Positions 1 to 9,201 of a stretch of 64,000 nucleotides of DNA are shown here, piece by piece. A model generated the notes under the pieces. The model made no database searches, was not told where the DNA came from, and saw only the letters and a program-made list of their open reading frames with translations. The first letter of the stretch is position 1; each line of letters opens with the position of its first letter. The DNA comes from Kribbella sandramycini. Lineage in GTDB: Bacteria > Actinomycetota > Actinomycetes > Propionibacteriales > Kribbellaceae. The stretch lies in assembly GCF_013131805.1 (NCBI RefSeq), contig NZ_JABJRC010000007.1:248001-312000 (forward strand). Direction: 5' to 3'. A program made the position numbers and the translations under genes.

Positions 1-1147
1 GTCCGATGTTCTCCAGTACGGCGTCGATGTCGGTCTGACTCGACGTGTGCCCCAGGGTGAAGCGCAGCGACCCGCGGGCGCGCTGGTCGTCGTACCCCAT
101 GGCAAGTAGCACGTGGCTGGGCTCTGCCACGCCGGCGTTGCAGGCCGAGCCGGTGGACACCTCGATGCCCCGGGCGTCGAGCAACAGCAACAGCGAGTCG
201 CCCTCACAGCCACCGAAGGACAAGTGTGCATTACCAGGCAGTCGGCCCACTGGGTCGCCAGACAGCTTCGCAGCGTCGACAGTGGCCAGCACACCGTTGA
301 TCAGCTGGTCGCGCAGCCCAGTCAGCCGCAGCGCCTCCCCCGGCTGGTCTTGCACCGAGTGTTGGACGGCGACGGCGAAGCCGGCGATGGCCGGTGCGTC
401 CAGCGTCCCGGACCGTACGTCGCGCTCCTGGCCGCCGCCGTGCTGCACGGCGGTCAGCTTGGTCTCCTTGTGCACGACCAGCGCGCCGACGCCGTACGGG
501 CCGCCCAGCTTGTGGGCCGAGACGGTCATCGCGTCGACACCGAGCGCAGCGAAGTCCACCGGCACCTGGCCGATCGCCTGGACGGCGTCGGTGTGCACCG
601 GGATGCCGTATTCCGCGGCGATCGCGGCGATCTCCTCGACGGGCTGCAGCGTGCCGACCTCGTTGTTGGCCATCATCACCGTGACGAACGACACCGACTC
701 CGGCTCGCAGGCGATGGCCCGGCGGACGTCGTCCGGCCGGACGCGGCCCAGCTCGTCGACCGGCAGCCACTCGATCTGGGCGCCCTCGTGCTGGCCGAGC
801 CAGACGGCCGGATCCAGCACAGCGTGGTGCTCGATACCGCTCAGCAGGATCCGGCGGCGGCGCGGGTCTTCAGCGAGGCGCGCCCACCACAACCCCTTCA
901 GGGCGAGGTTGTCGGCCTCGGTGCCGCCGGAGGTGAACACGACTTCGCTCGGCTGCGCTCCGAGCGCGGCGGCGATGGTCTCGCGGGACTCCTCGACCGT
1001 ACGCCGAGCCGCGCGGCCGGCTCCGTGCAGTGACGAGGCGTTACCCGTCCGGCCCAGCTGCGCCGTCATCGCCTCGATGGCCGCGGGCAGCATCGGTGTC
1101 GTCGCGGCGTGGTCGAGGTAGACCGCACGAGGGCGCAAAGAGGTCAT
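1..1147 (-). CDS. iscS: Cysteine desulfurase (class V aminotransferase fold), C-terminus cut by window edge
   Basis: PLP enzyme that removes sulfur from L-cysteine for Fe-S clusters and thiolated tRNA. The start ATG is the complement of 1145-1147, and the protein opens with the family's 'VYLDHAATTP' strand. The PLP lysine lies in 'SAHKLGGPYGVGA' (near nt 500-525) and the catalytic cysteine in 'STGSACNAG' (near nt 135-165). About 382 codons are visible. The reading runs off the left edge in the conserved 'FTLGHTSSQTDID' region, so only roughly 10-20 residues should be missing. It is transcribed away from the peptidase operon and shares a 184-bp divergent spacer with it. The order cysteine desulfurase then etfA/etfB matches the mycobacterial iscS-fixBA neighbourhood, with about 11 kb of other genes inserted here. 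Confidence 0.93.
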   Translation of the reverse strand, partial: MTSLRPRAVYLDHAATTPMLPAAIEAMTAQLGRTGNASSLHGAGRAARRTVEESRETIAAALGAQPSEVVFTSGGTEADNLALKGLWWARLAEDPRRRRILLSGIEHHAVLDPAVWLGQHEGAQIEWLPVDELGRVRPDDVRRAIACEPESVSFVTVMMANNEVGTLQPVEEIAAIAAEYGIPVHTDAVQAIGQVPVDFAALGVDAMTVSAHKLGGPYGVGALVVHKETKLTAVQHGGGQERDVRSGTLDAPAIAGFAVAVQHSVQDQPGEALRLTGLRDQLINGVLATVDAAKLSGDPVGRLPGNAHLSFGGCEGDSLLLLLDARGIEVSTGSACNAGVAEPSHVLLAMGYDDQRARGSLRFTLGHTSSQTDIDAVLENIG

Positions 1148-1331
1148 AACACTCTCAAGGGTAAGTCCTGCGCGGATGTTCCCGATCCGCCGCCGGGATT
1201 CCGGACCCGCCGAGGCGTTCGTCCGGGTCGACGAAATCGGATCGGCTGCTTGTCGCGGAGGACGAACACAGCGGTTGCGGGGACGCCTAGCATCGGTTCC
1301 GGCAGCCGAACCGCCCCTCGAGGAGGACTTC

Positions 1332-4300
1332 GTGACCCGACGTCTGCGCATCGACGACCTGGCCGGCCTAGCGGTCCCTGAGCAGCCCACTCTGGCTCCG
1401 GACGGCACTCAGATCGTCTACGTCCTGCGGACAACCGATGCGCAGGCCGACCGGGACCTGCGAAGCCTCTGGCGAGTGCCCGCGGCAGGCGGCACCCCAC
1501 AGCAACTCACGCGGGGCGACAGCGACACCTGGCCGGTCTGGTCACCGGACGGCAGCCAGCTGGCCTTTCTGCGCGCCAAGGACGGGCCACGGCAGCTGTG
1601 GGTACTCCCGGCAGCCGGTGGCGAGCCAGAGCAGCTGACCACGCTGCCGCTAGGGGCTGGTGCACCGCGGTGGAGTCCGGACGGCACCCAGCTCGCTTTC
1701 ACCGCCCCGGTCGATACAACTCCGGGCGCTGGCGACAAGACGCCGACTGCGACCAAACGACTGGACTATCAGGCGGACGGCGTCGGCTGGCTGCGTTCTG
1801 CCCGCAAACACCTGCATATCGTCGAGGTCGCGACCAAGAAGTGCCGACAGGCCACTGAAGGCGACTGGCACGCCGGCGACCCGGCCTGGTCGCCGGACGG
1901 CAGCCAACTGGCGTTTGCCGCCGCGATGGCAGCGGATGCGGACCTCGCGCCGAAAGCACCGGCGTACGTGCTGGATGCGACGGATGCGAAGGCGAAGCCG
2001 CGTCTGGTCGGTCTGGCCGACGGAGTGGTCAATGCCGTCAGCTGGACCACCGACGGCGCGCTTCTGCTCGTCGCCAACCCCACTGGCCCGGTCGGCCACA
2101 ACCATCTGCTCAGAGTCGATCTGACCGGCACAGTCACCGACCTGGCCGCGTCGCTCGACCGCAACCTGATGCCCGGCGGCCCGGCGTACCCGGGCGCGCA
2201 CCCGATCGACGACGGCAGCACAGTCCTGTTCGCTGCTCGCGACCGCGGCTGCACTCACCTGTACGCCGTACCGTCAGCTGGTGGGGGCGCGGAGCGCATG
2301 TTCGGTGAACCCGACCAGAACATCTCCGGTCTGAGCGTGGTGGGCAACGTCGCCACCACAGTGCTGACGACGGCGACGTCGTACGGCGAGATCGTCACCA
2401 TCGACCTGGAGGCCGGTACCAGTACGCCGCTGACGACGTACGGCGCGAAGCTGGCCGAGGTCGAGCACTTCGCCCGGGTGGAGCGCGAGTTCACCATCTC
2501 GGACGGCACTGTGGTCGCGGCTTGGTTGATTCGCGACCCCGAGGCGACAGGTGCCCAGCCGCTGCTGCTGGACATCCACGGCGGTCCGCACGGTGCCTGG
2601 AACGGAGGCGCGGACGAACTGCACGTGTACCACCAAGAGCTGGTGGCCCGGGGCTGGACGGTGCTCCTGGTCAACCCGCGCGGCAGTGACGGGTACGGCG
2701 CGGAGTTCTTCACCGGCGTCGTTGGCGGCTGGGGAACCTCTGACGGCAAGGACTTCCTGGAGCCGATCGACATACTGGTTGCCGAAGGCATCGCAGACCC
2801 GAAGCGGCTGGCCGTGGCCGGCTACAGCTACGGCGGCTATATGACCTGCTATCTGACGAGTCGTGACGACCGATTCGCCGCAGCCGTCACCGGCGGCGTG
2901 ATCAGCGACCTGACGAGCATGTCCGGCACGTCGGACATGGGGCACTTCCTGCAGACGTACGAGCTGACGGACGGCGACCTGGCCGCGATGTCACCGATGA
3001 CAACTGTCGACGACGTCCGGACGCCGACGCTGATCATCCACGGCGACGCCGACCGGCGCTGCCCGCTCGGTCAGGCCCAGCAGTGGCACACCGCGCTCAG
3101 AGCGCGTGGAGTCCCGTCGGAGTTCGTGATGTACCCGGACGCGGACCACCTGTTCATCCTGCAGGGCCGACCGTCGCACCGCGTCGACTTCAACCGCCGA
3201 ACGCTGAACTGGGTCGAGCAGTACGCCGGTGGCCGTCCTCCGCGCATCGACGCGGCGCACTGGCAGCGCCGACTGACCACACTGGCCGCCAAGTACGACG
3301 TACCGGGTGCGACGCTCGGCATCCAGCGTGGGGACGATCTGGTCGAGGCTGCGACCGGAGTGCTGCACAAGGGCACCGGAGTCGAGGTCACTACGGACTC
3401 GCTGTTCCAGATCGGCTCCATCACCAAGGTGTGGACGGCGACGCTGGTCATGCAGCTCGTTGAGGACGGACTGCTCGAGCTGGACGCGCCACTGGTCGCA
3501 GTCCTGCCGGACCTGCAGCTGAGCGACCCGGACGTCACCAAGCAGGTCACGATGCGACACCTGCTCACCCACACGAGCGGCATCGACGGCGACGTCTTCG
3601 ACGACACCGGCCGCGGTGACGACTGTCTAGCGAAGTACGCCGAGCTACTGGCGACTGTCAGTCAGAACCACCCGCTGGGCGCCACCTGGTCGTACTGCAA
3701 CTCTGGCTTCTCACTGGCCGGCCGAGTGATCGAGAAGGTGACCGGCAAGACCTGGGACCAGGCACTGCGCGAACGGATCATCGCTCCGCTCGGTCTCCAG
3801 CACACCGTGACGCTGCCCGAGGAAGCGCTGATGCACCGCGCTGCGATGGGACATGTCAGTGACAACGGCTCAGAGCCGCAGATCGCACCGTTCTGGGGGC
3901 TACCGCGTTCTGCAGGCCCTGCTGGCCTCATCACCTCGACGGCGGCCGACGTACTCGCCTTTGCCCGGATGCACCTGGACGGTCAGCTGCTGCGTCCGGA
4001 GACTGCGGCTGAGATGGCCGCACTGCAGGCAGAGCTACCGGACAAGCACTCGCTGGGCGATTCCTGGGGCCTCGGCTGGATCCGCTTCGAGTGGGACGGG
4101 CAGCGGTTGATCGGGCATGACGGCAACACGATCGGTCAGTCCGCGTTCCTGCGGGTGCTGCCGACAGAGGGCCTCGCCGTTGTGCTTCTGACCAATGGCG
4201 GCAGCGCGAGCGACCTCTACGAGGAGCTGTATCGGGAGATCTTCGCCGAGCTGACCGATGTCACCATGCCTACTCCCCTGGCACCTCCGGCCGAGCCGGT

Positions 4301-4595
4301 CACTGTCGACCTGCAACGGCACGTCGGCCACTACGAGCGTTCCAGCGCGAAGCAGGAGGTGCTGGTCCGCGACGGGCAGGCGATCCTGCGCGTCACGCCA
4401 ACCGGCCCACTGGCCGAGCAGATCGCGGCACCGACGCAGGAGCTCGCAATGACGCCGATCGATGCCACTGGCGACCTGTTCGTCGTTCAGCCACCAGGGT
4501 CGATCGGGTGGCGGCCGGTCACGTTCTACACGTTGCCGACCGGCGAGAAGTACCTGCACTTCGCAGTCCGCGCGACCCCGAAGGTGAGTGGCTGA
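1332..4595 (+). CDS. Two-headed serine peptidase: S9 prolyl-oligopeptidase fused to S12 beta-lactamase-like hydrolase
   Basis: 1087 residues. I chose the GTG at 1332 because AGGAGGA ends 5 nt upstream; an open frame runs back to 1176 but has no good site. Residues ~1-380 form a beta-propeller with repeated 'WSPDGSQLAF' (PD40) blades. Residues ~400-640 are an S9 acylaminoacyl/dipeptidyl peptidase domain with nucleophile 'GYSYGGYM' (Ser ~499), then 'HGDADRRCP' and 'DADHLF' for the Asp and His. A second catalytic unit follows from ~645: 'SITK' (Ser696, Lys699), 'YCN' and 'HDG' are the three S12 motifs of beta-lactamase class C, DD-peptidase and D-aminopeptidase enzymes. No signal peptide is visible, so it is probably cytosolic. 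The stop overlaps the next ATG (TGATG), making it the first gene of the operon. S12 members often act on D-residues; the substrate here is inferred, not seen. Confidence 0.9.
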   Translation: MTRRLRIDDLAGLAVPEQPTLAPDGTQIVYVLRTTDAQADRDLRSLWRVPAAGGTPQQLTRGDSDTWPVWSPDGSQLAFLRAKDGPRQLWVLPAAGGEPEQLTTLPLGAGAPRWSPDGTQLAFTAPVDTTPGAGDKTPTATKRLDYQADGVGWLRSARKHLHIVEVATKKCRQATEGDWHAGDPAWSPDGSQLAFAAAMAADADLAPKAPAYVLDATDAKAKPRLVGLADGVVNAVSWTTDGALLLVANPTGPVGHNHLLRVDLTGTVTDLAASLDRNLMPGGPAYPGAHPIDDGSTVLFAARDRGCTHLYAVPSAGGGAERMFGEPDQNISGLSVVGNVATTVLTTATSYGEIVTIDLEAGTSTPLTTYGAKLAEVEHFARVEREFTISDGTVVAAWLIRDPEATGAQPLLLDIHGGPHGAWNGGADELHVYHQELVARGWTVLLVNPRGSDGYGAEFFTGVVGGWGTSDGKDFLEPIDILVAEGIADPKRLAVAGYSYGGYMTCYLTSRDDRFAAAVTGGVISDLTSMSGTSDMGHFLQTYELTDGDLAAMSPMTTVDDVRTPTLIIHGDADRRCPLGQAQQWHTALRARGVPSEFVMYPDADHLFILQGRPSHRVDFNRRTLNWVEQYAGGRPPRIDAAHWQRRLTTLAAKYDVPGATLGIQRGDDLVEAATGVLHKGTGVEVTTDSLFQIGSITKVWTATLVMQLVEDGLLELDAPLVAVLPDLQLSDPDVTKQVTMRHLLTHTSGIDGDVFDDTGRGDDCLAKYAELLATVSQNHPLGATWSYCNSGFSLAGRVIEKVTGKTWDQALRERIIAPLGLQHTVTLPEEALMHRAAMGHVSDNGSEPQIAPFWGLPRSAGPAGLITSTAADVLAFARMHLDGQLLRPETAAEMAALQAELPDKHSLGDSWGLGWIRFEWDGQRLIGHDGNTIGQSAFLRVLPTEGLAVVLLTNGGSASDLYEELYREIFAELTDVTMPTPLAPPAEPVTVDLQRHVGHYERSSAKQEVLVRDGQAILRVTPTGPLAEQIAAPTQELAMTPIDATGDLFVVQPPGSIGWRPVTFYTLPTGEKYLHFAVRATPKVSG

Positions 4596-5683
4596 TGGAC
4601 CAGATGATCGAGGACATCAGGACGCTGGTGACCTGTGAGTCGCCGTCCGACGACCTGGCGGCTGTCGCGGCCAGTGCGGACGTCGTCGCCCAGTTGGGCG
4701 CCGAGCGGCTCGGCAGCACCCCGGAGTACGTCGTCATCGACGGCCGGACGCACCTGCGCTGGCAGTTCGGTGACGGGCCGAACCGGGCACTGGTGGTCGG
4801 CCATCACGACACGGTGTGGCCATTGGGCTCCCTGGCGACGCATCCGTTCGTGGTCAAGGACGGCATCCTGCGTGGGCCTGGCTGTTTCGACATGAAGACC
4901 GGATTGGTGATGGCGTTCCACGCGATCGCAGCGTTGCCGGACCGGTCTGGCGTCACGCTACTGATCACTGGTGACGAGGAGCTGGGCTCACCGTCGTCCC
5001 GCGCCCTGATCGAAGCCGAGGCAGCGGGCTGCGTCGCCGCTCTGGTGCTGGAGGCGTCTGCTGAGGGCGCACTGAAGCTGGAGCGCAAGGGTGTGTCGAA
5101 CTACGAGGTTCGGATCACCGGCCGCGCCTCACACGCCGGGCTCGAACCAGAGCTCGGTGTGAACGCATCCATCGAGGCCGCGCACCAGGTGCTTGCTATC
5201 AGCGCACTGGGCGACCCGGAGACCGGTACGACGGTCACACCGACCAAACTCGTCTCGGGGACCACCCGCAACACCGTGCCGGCCGCAGCGAGCTTTCTCG
5301 TGGACGGACGCGCCCGCACCGTCGCAGAGCAACTGCGTGTCGACGAAGCGATGCAGTCCCTCGCACCGGTGCTTCCCGAGGCCGAGATCGAGGTAATAGG
5401 TGGGCCGAACCGGCCGCCGTTCGAACGGAAGATGGCCGAAGACCTGTTCCAGCAGGCCTCTCGCATCGCCCTGCAACTCGGTCAGCCCGCACTGCGCGCG
5501 ATCTCGGTCGGCGGCGCGTCCGACGGCAACTTCACCGCTGGCATCGGGACGCCGACGCTCGACGGCCTCGGCGCGGTCGGTGGCGGCGCCCACGCGGCCG
5601 ACGAGCATGTAGTAGTCGCCGAGATCGCACCTCGGACCGCGCTACTCACCGCACTGATGACTGAGCTGCTGGACCAGTCATGA
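4595..5683 (+). CDS. M20 family metallohydrolase (ArgE/DapE/carboxypeptidase G2 type), candidate N-succinyl-L-amino acid hydrolase
   Basis: 362 residues, ATG sharing its A with the stop of the preceding peptidase gene. Co-catalytic zinc motifs are in order: 'GHHDTVWPLG', 'GPGCFDMKTG' and 'TGDEELGS' (catalytic Glu pair). The dimerisation lid follows ('GRASHAGLEPELGVNA'), and 'GGASDGNFTAGIGTPTLDGLG' near the C-terminus carries a further ligand region (nt ~5510-5575). M20 enzymes hydrolyse N-acyl amino acids or C-terminal residues. Its place between the S9-S12 protein and a GNAT-racemase pair suggests it removes the N-succinyl group in a D-to-L amino acid conversion route like that described for Geobacillus kaustophilus. 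That role is inferred from context. A general carboxypeptidase is the alternative. Confidence 0.88.
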   Translation: MDQMIEDIRTLVTCESPSDDLAAVAASADVVAQLGAERLGSTPEYVVIDGRTHLRWQFGDGPNRALVVGHHDTVWPLGSLATHPFVVKDGILRGPGCFDMKTGLVMAFHAIAALPDRSGVTLLITGDEELGSPSSRALIEAEAAGCVAALVLEASAEGALKLERKGVSNYEVRITGRASHAGLEPELGVNASIEAAHQVLAISALGDPETGTTVTPTKLVSGTTRNTVPAAASFLVDGRARTVAEQLRVDEAMQSLAPVLPEAEIEVIGGPNRPPFERKMAEDLFQQASRIALQLGQPALRAISVGGASDGNFTAGIGTPTLDGLGAVGGGAHAADEHVVVAEIAPRTALLTALMTELLDQS

Positions 5684-6459
5684 GCGACGTCGAACTGCGC
5701 GAGTTGGCCGAGCTGGCCGATCTGGACGCGGTGTATCGGCTCTTCGACTCGGTCTGGCACCCGGACCCGTCGAACCCGCCGGTGACCACCGAGATGCTGC
5801 GGGCGCTGACCAAGGCCGGCAACTACGTCTCCGGCGCCTACGACGGCGACGAGCTGATCGGCGCCTGCGTCGGCTTCTTCGGTGCACCCTCCGAACGGAC
5901 GCTGCACAGCCACGTGGCTGGCGTGTCCGACCGAGCCCGCGGCCGGAACATCGGCTACGCGCTGAAGCTGCACCAGCGCGACTGGGCACTGCAGCGCGGC
6001 CTGATCGCGATCGAGTGGACGTTCGATCCCCTGATCCGGCGCAACGCCTATTTCAACCTGACCAAGCTCGGAGCCCGGCCCAAGGAGTACCTGGTCGACT
6101 TCTACGGCCAGATGCGTGACGAGATCAATGACGGTGACGAGAGCGACCGGCTCCTCGTGCGCTGGCAGCTGGACGCCCCGGTCGGCGGGGCATCGGTGCC
6201 GGAGGCAACCACAGTGCTCGGCCGGGGCGACGACGGGCGGCCTGTCCGCTCCGACGTACCGGCGTCCGGGCAGGCCGCGGTTGCGGTACCGATTGACGTG
6301 GAGACCCTGCGGGGCGTCGATTTCGCGGCTGCGAAGGAGTGGCGGCTCGCAGTGCGTGAGGTGCTCGGCGGACTGCTGGCGGACGGCGCGCAAGTGACCG
6401 GATTCGACCGCAACGGCTGGTACGTACTCGACCTCCCAGGAAAGGGAACAGTGGCATGA
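5680..6459 (+). CDS. GNAT superfamily acyltransferase (COG3375-like), candidate D-amino acid N-succinyltransferase
   Basis: 259 residues. The ATG overlaps the upstream TGA (ATGA) and its own stop overlaps the next ATG, so it is translationally coupled on both sides. The N-terminal ~170 residues are GNAT-like, with 'SHVAGVSDRARGRNIGYALKLHQRDWALQRGL' (nt ~5910-6005) as the acyl-CoA pyrophosphate loop and helix, then 'IEWTFDPLIRRNAYFNLTKLGA', typical of the COG3375 group. The C-terminal ~80 residues are less conserved. COG3375-type GNATs are known neighbours of N-succinylamino-acid racemases, where they succinylate D-amino acids. That function fits the flanking M20 and racemase genes but is inferred from context only. 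Confidence 0.82.
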   Translation: MSDVELRELAELADLDAVYRLFDSVWHPDPSNPPVTTEMLRALTKAGNYVSGAYDGDELIGACVGFFGAPSERTLHSHVAGVSDRARGRNIGYALKLHQRDWALQRGLIAIEWTFDPLIRRNAYFNLTKLGARPKEYLVDFYGQMRDEINDGDESDRLLVRWQLDAPVGGASVPEATTVLGRGDDGRPVRSDVPASGQAAVAVPIDVETLRGVDFAAAKEWRLAVREVLGGLLADGAQVTGFDRNGWYVLDLPGKGTVA

Positions 6460-7556
6460 AGCTGACCGGATTCGAACTGCGGCGGATCGCACTGCCGCTG
6501 GTGGCGCCCTTCCGGACCTCGTTCGGCACCGAAACCACGCGGGACGCGCTACTGGTCCGGGCGGTCGGCGCCGACGCCGAGGGCTGGGGTGAGTGCGTAG
6601 CCATGTCAGCGCCGCTCTACTCCTCCGAGTACGTCGACGCCGCGATCGACGTACTGCGCCGGTACTTCGTCCCAGCAATGACAGGTGTCGAGCGAGGCAC
6701 CCAGGTGGCACCAGCACTCGCCAAATTCCACGGACACCGGATGGCGAAGGCCGCACTGGAGACTGCGGTGCTCGACGCCGAGCTGCGGACCGAAGGGCGC
6801 ACACTGGCCCGCGAGCTGGGCGCAGTACACGACCGGGTGCCCTGCGGAGTCTCTGTCGGGATCATGGACTCGATCGACGAGCTGCTGACCGCAGTGGGCG
6901 GCTACCTCGACGAGGGCTACCTGCGGATCAAGCTGAAGATCCAGCCGGGCTGGGACATCGCACCGGTGGCAGCAGTGCGCGAGCGCTACGGCGACGACGT
7001 CCTGCTGCAGGTGGACGCGAACACGGCGTACGCCGTCTCGGACGCGCGACACCTCGCTCAGCTGGACGCCTTCGACCTGCTGCTGATCGAGCAGCCGCTG
7101 GACGAGGAGGACATCCTCGGGCACGCCGAGCTGGCCAGGCAGGTCGAGACGCCGATCTGCCTGGACGAGTCGATCACCTCAGCCCGGGCGGCTGCTGCGG
7201 CGATCAGCCTTGGCGCCTGCTCGATCGTGAATGTGAAGCCGGGCCGCGTCGGCGGCTATCTGGAGTCCCGCCGGATCCACGACGTCTGCGTCGCCAACGG
7301 CATTCCGGTCTGGGCGGGCGGCATGCTCGAGACCGGGCTCGGCCGGGCCGCCAACGTCGCCCTGGCCGCGCTACCTGGTTTCACGCTGCCCGGCGACACC
7401 TCGGGCTCGTCGCGCTACTACCGAACCGACATCACCGCGCCGTTCACGCTGGACGCCGGCCACCTCGCCGTCCCGACCGGACCGGGTATCGGCGTCGAGC
7501 CGCTGCCGGACGAGCTGGCCGCGGTCACAGTCTCGACCGAGTGGCTGACGCTGTAG
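6456..7556 (+). CDS. N-succinylamino acid racemase / o-succinylbenzoate synthase (enolase superfamily)
   Basis: 366 residues, ATG coupled to the preceding stop. The MLE-subgroup enolase catalytic set is complete: K159-L-K161 in 'IKLKIQPGW', metal ligands D187 ('QVDANT'), E212 ('IEQPL') and D237 ('LDES'), and the opposing base K261 in 'NVKPGRVGG'. This NSAR/OSBS family includes enzymes that racemise N-succinyl amino acids, make o-succinylbenzoate for menaquinone, or do both. No men genes are nearby, while the operon holds an acyl-hydrolase and a GNAT, so racemase is the likelier job. If it were the only MenC in the genome it could also serve menaquinone synthesis. Confidence 0.9.
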   Translation: MKLTGFELRRIALPLVAPFRTSFGTETTRDALLVRAVGADAEGWGECVAMSAPLYSSEYVDAAIDVLRRYFVPAMTGVERGTQVAPALAKFHGHRMAKAALETAVLDAELRTEGRTLARELGAVHDRVPCGVSVGIMDSIDELLTAVGGYLDEGYLRIKLKIQPGWDIAPVAAVRERYGDDVLLQVDANTAYAVSDARHLAQLDAFDLLLIEQPLDEEDILGHAELARQVETPICLDESITSARAAAAAISLGACSIVNVKPGRVGGYLESRRIHDVCVANGIPVWAGGMLETGLGRAANVALAALPGFTLPGDTSGSSRYYRTDITAPFTLDAGHLAVPTGPGIGVEPLPDELAAVTVSTEWLTL

Positions 7557-7582
7557 GAAGCGACCAATCATGAGGTCGTTTC

Positions 7583-7596
7583 TGTGCGGATGCACA
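7583..7596. promoter_or_regulatory. Short inverted repeat over the PucR-gene start
   Basis: TGTGC-GGAT-GCACA is a perfect 5-bp inverted repeat with a 4-nt centre lying exactly on the GTG start (7584) of the PucR-type gene. It could be an autoregulatory operator or a small mRNA hairpin that affects initiation. A 5-bp arm can occur by chance. Confidence 0.25.
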
Positions 7597-9200
7597 ATGA
7601 CTGGGTGACCAATCGACCGCGCGCCAGCTTGGGCCGGGTCCTGGACGACCTCGGCGCGACCCTGCTCGAGCTCGTCGCCGGCGACCCGGACCGTCCGGAC
7701 GAGATCGGCGGCGTCGTCATTCACGACCCGCTCGACGACCCGGTCCTGCCGCAGCACGCGCTCGTCCTCGGAGTCGGTCTGCACGACCCCGAGGACATTG
7801 CTCGCACCCTGCGGGAGCTGGGACGGCAGCAGGTGGCCGGTCTGGTCCTGCGCAGCCCGATTGCGGCCGACGCCCGGATTGTCGACGCTGCGACGGCGTC
7901 CGGGGTCGCCGTACTCGGTCTGACCCGGGGAGCGACGTGGGACCAGCTCGGCGTCCTCCTGCGATCGGTACTCGAGGTGGGCGTTGCTGACCAGGAGACA
8001 CTCGGCGGTCTGCCATCTGGGGACCTGTTCGCGTTGGCGAACGCCACTGCGGCCCTACTAGATGCTCCGGTCACCATTGAGGACCGGAGCTCGCGGGTGC
8101 TCGCGTTCTCCGGTCGGCAGGACGAGGCCGACACTGCGCGGGTCGAAACCGTTCTCGGCCGGCAGGTCCCCGAGAGGTACTCCCGGCTGCTTTCCGAGCG
8201 CGGAGTGTTTCGGGAGCTCTACCGAACCGACCAGCCGGTGTACGTCGCACCCATGCCGGCTACTGGGCCCGAGGTCGCGATGCCGCGGGTGGCGGTCGCC
8301 GTACGGGCTGGTGACGAGGTACTCGGCTCGATCTGGGTCGCCGTCCGCGCGCCGCTGAGCGCCGAGCGTTCCGAGGCGCTGCAGGACGCCGCCAAGCTCG
8401 TAGCGCTGCACATGCTGCGCATTCGGGCCGATGCGGACGTCGAACGCCGTCTGCGAGCTGACCTGGTCAGCACGGCGCTGGAGGGTGGAGCCGAGGCGCG
8501 GGAGGCGCTCGACCGGCTTGGGCTGGCCGATCAACCAGTCGTCGTGCTGGCGCTCGCCGTACCGGCATCTGTCGACAGCGCCGCTGGTGTGGCGACAGAG
8601 CGGCAGCGGCTGGCGGATGCGTTCGCAATGCACCTCGGTGCGGTTCATCCGCGGTCAGCAGCGGCGTTGCTGGGTGATGTCGCCTATGGGCTGCTGCCAC
8701 TGGACAGCGAGGAGCGAGCCGCCCAGATCGCTGCGGACTTCCTGGACCGCATCGGCGATCGGGCCGGTGCGACGATCGGAGTCGGGCCGGCGGTTCGGGA
8801 GAGCAGCCGGCTGCCGCACGCTCGTGCTGGCGCTGACAGGGTGCTGCGGGTGTTGCGGTCGGGTACGCAGCGGGTTGCGCGGTTGGCCGACGTACAGGTC
8901 GAGACGCTGCTGCTCGAGCTGCGCGATCTGATCGAGGCGCGCGGCGATCAGCCGACCGGGCCGATTGCCCGGCTGATCGACTACGACCGCGCTCACAACA
9001 CACCTCTGGTCGATACGCTGCGGGCCTGGCTCGACGCCTTTGGGGACGTCGGCGCGGCGGCTGCGGCGACGTACGTCCATCCGAACACCTTCCGCTACCG
9101 GCTGCGGCGGCTCGCCGAAGTCGGCGGCCTCGACCTCACCGATCCGGACGCCCGCTTCGCTGCGATGCTGCAGCTGCGCGTCGTCGCGCGGAGCCGGTGA
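7584..9200 (+). CDS. PucR family transcriptional regulator
   Basis: 538 residues. The N-terminal ~130 residues form a PucR-type ligand domain, with 'DPDRPDEIGGVVIHDP' and 'LRELGRQQVAGLVLRSP' (nt ~7680-7860). A middle GGDEF-like/GAF-like region follows. The C-terminal ~70 residues hold the HTH_30 DNA-binding helix 'TYVHPNTFRYRLRRLAEVGG' (nt ~9070-9130). GTG at 7584 is preceded by GAGGT at 7573-7577; an ATG two codons later is possible. The gene starts 27 nt after the racemase stop on the same strand, so it is likely co-transcribed or a dedicated local regulator. PucR proteins often control purine, proline or amino-acid use, which fits a D-amino-acid operon. The target is inferred. Confidence 0.9.
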   Translation: MRMHNDWVTNRPRASLGRVLDDLGATLLELVAGDPDRPDEIGGVVIHDPLDDPVLPQHALVLGVGLHDPEDIARTLRELGRQQVAGLVLRSPIAADARIVDAATASGVAVLGLTRGATWDQLGVLLRSVLEVGVADQETLGGLPSGDLFALANATAALLDAPVTIEDRSSRVLAFSGRQDEADTARVETVLGRQVPERYSRLLSERGVFRELYRTDQPVYVAPMPATGPEVAMPRVAVAVRAGDEVLGSIWVAVRAPLSAERSEALQDAAKLVALHMLRIRADADVERRLRADLVSTALEGGAEAREALDRLGLADQPVVVLALAVPASVDSAAGVATERQRLADAFAMHLGAVHPRSAAALLGDVAYGLLPLDSEERAAQIAADFLDRIGDRAGATIGVGPAVRESSRLPHARAGADRVLRVLRSGTQRVARLADVQVETLLLELRDLIEARGDQPTGPIARLIDYDRAHNTPLVDTLRAWLDAFGDVGAAAAATYVHPNTFRYRLRRLAEVGGLDLTDPDARFAAMLQLRVVARSR

Positions 9201-9201
9201 C

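Noticed and set aside
45..1121. 358- and 306-codon plus frames opposite the cysteine desulfurase
   Set aside because: Antisense of a gene with clear PLP lysine and catalytic cysteine motifs.
6456..7556. Calling the enolase-family gene menC outright
   Set aside because: No other menaquinone genes nearby, while neighbours fit N-succinylamino-acid racemase use; the family cannot be split by motif alone.
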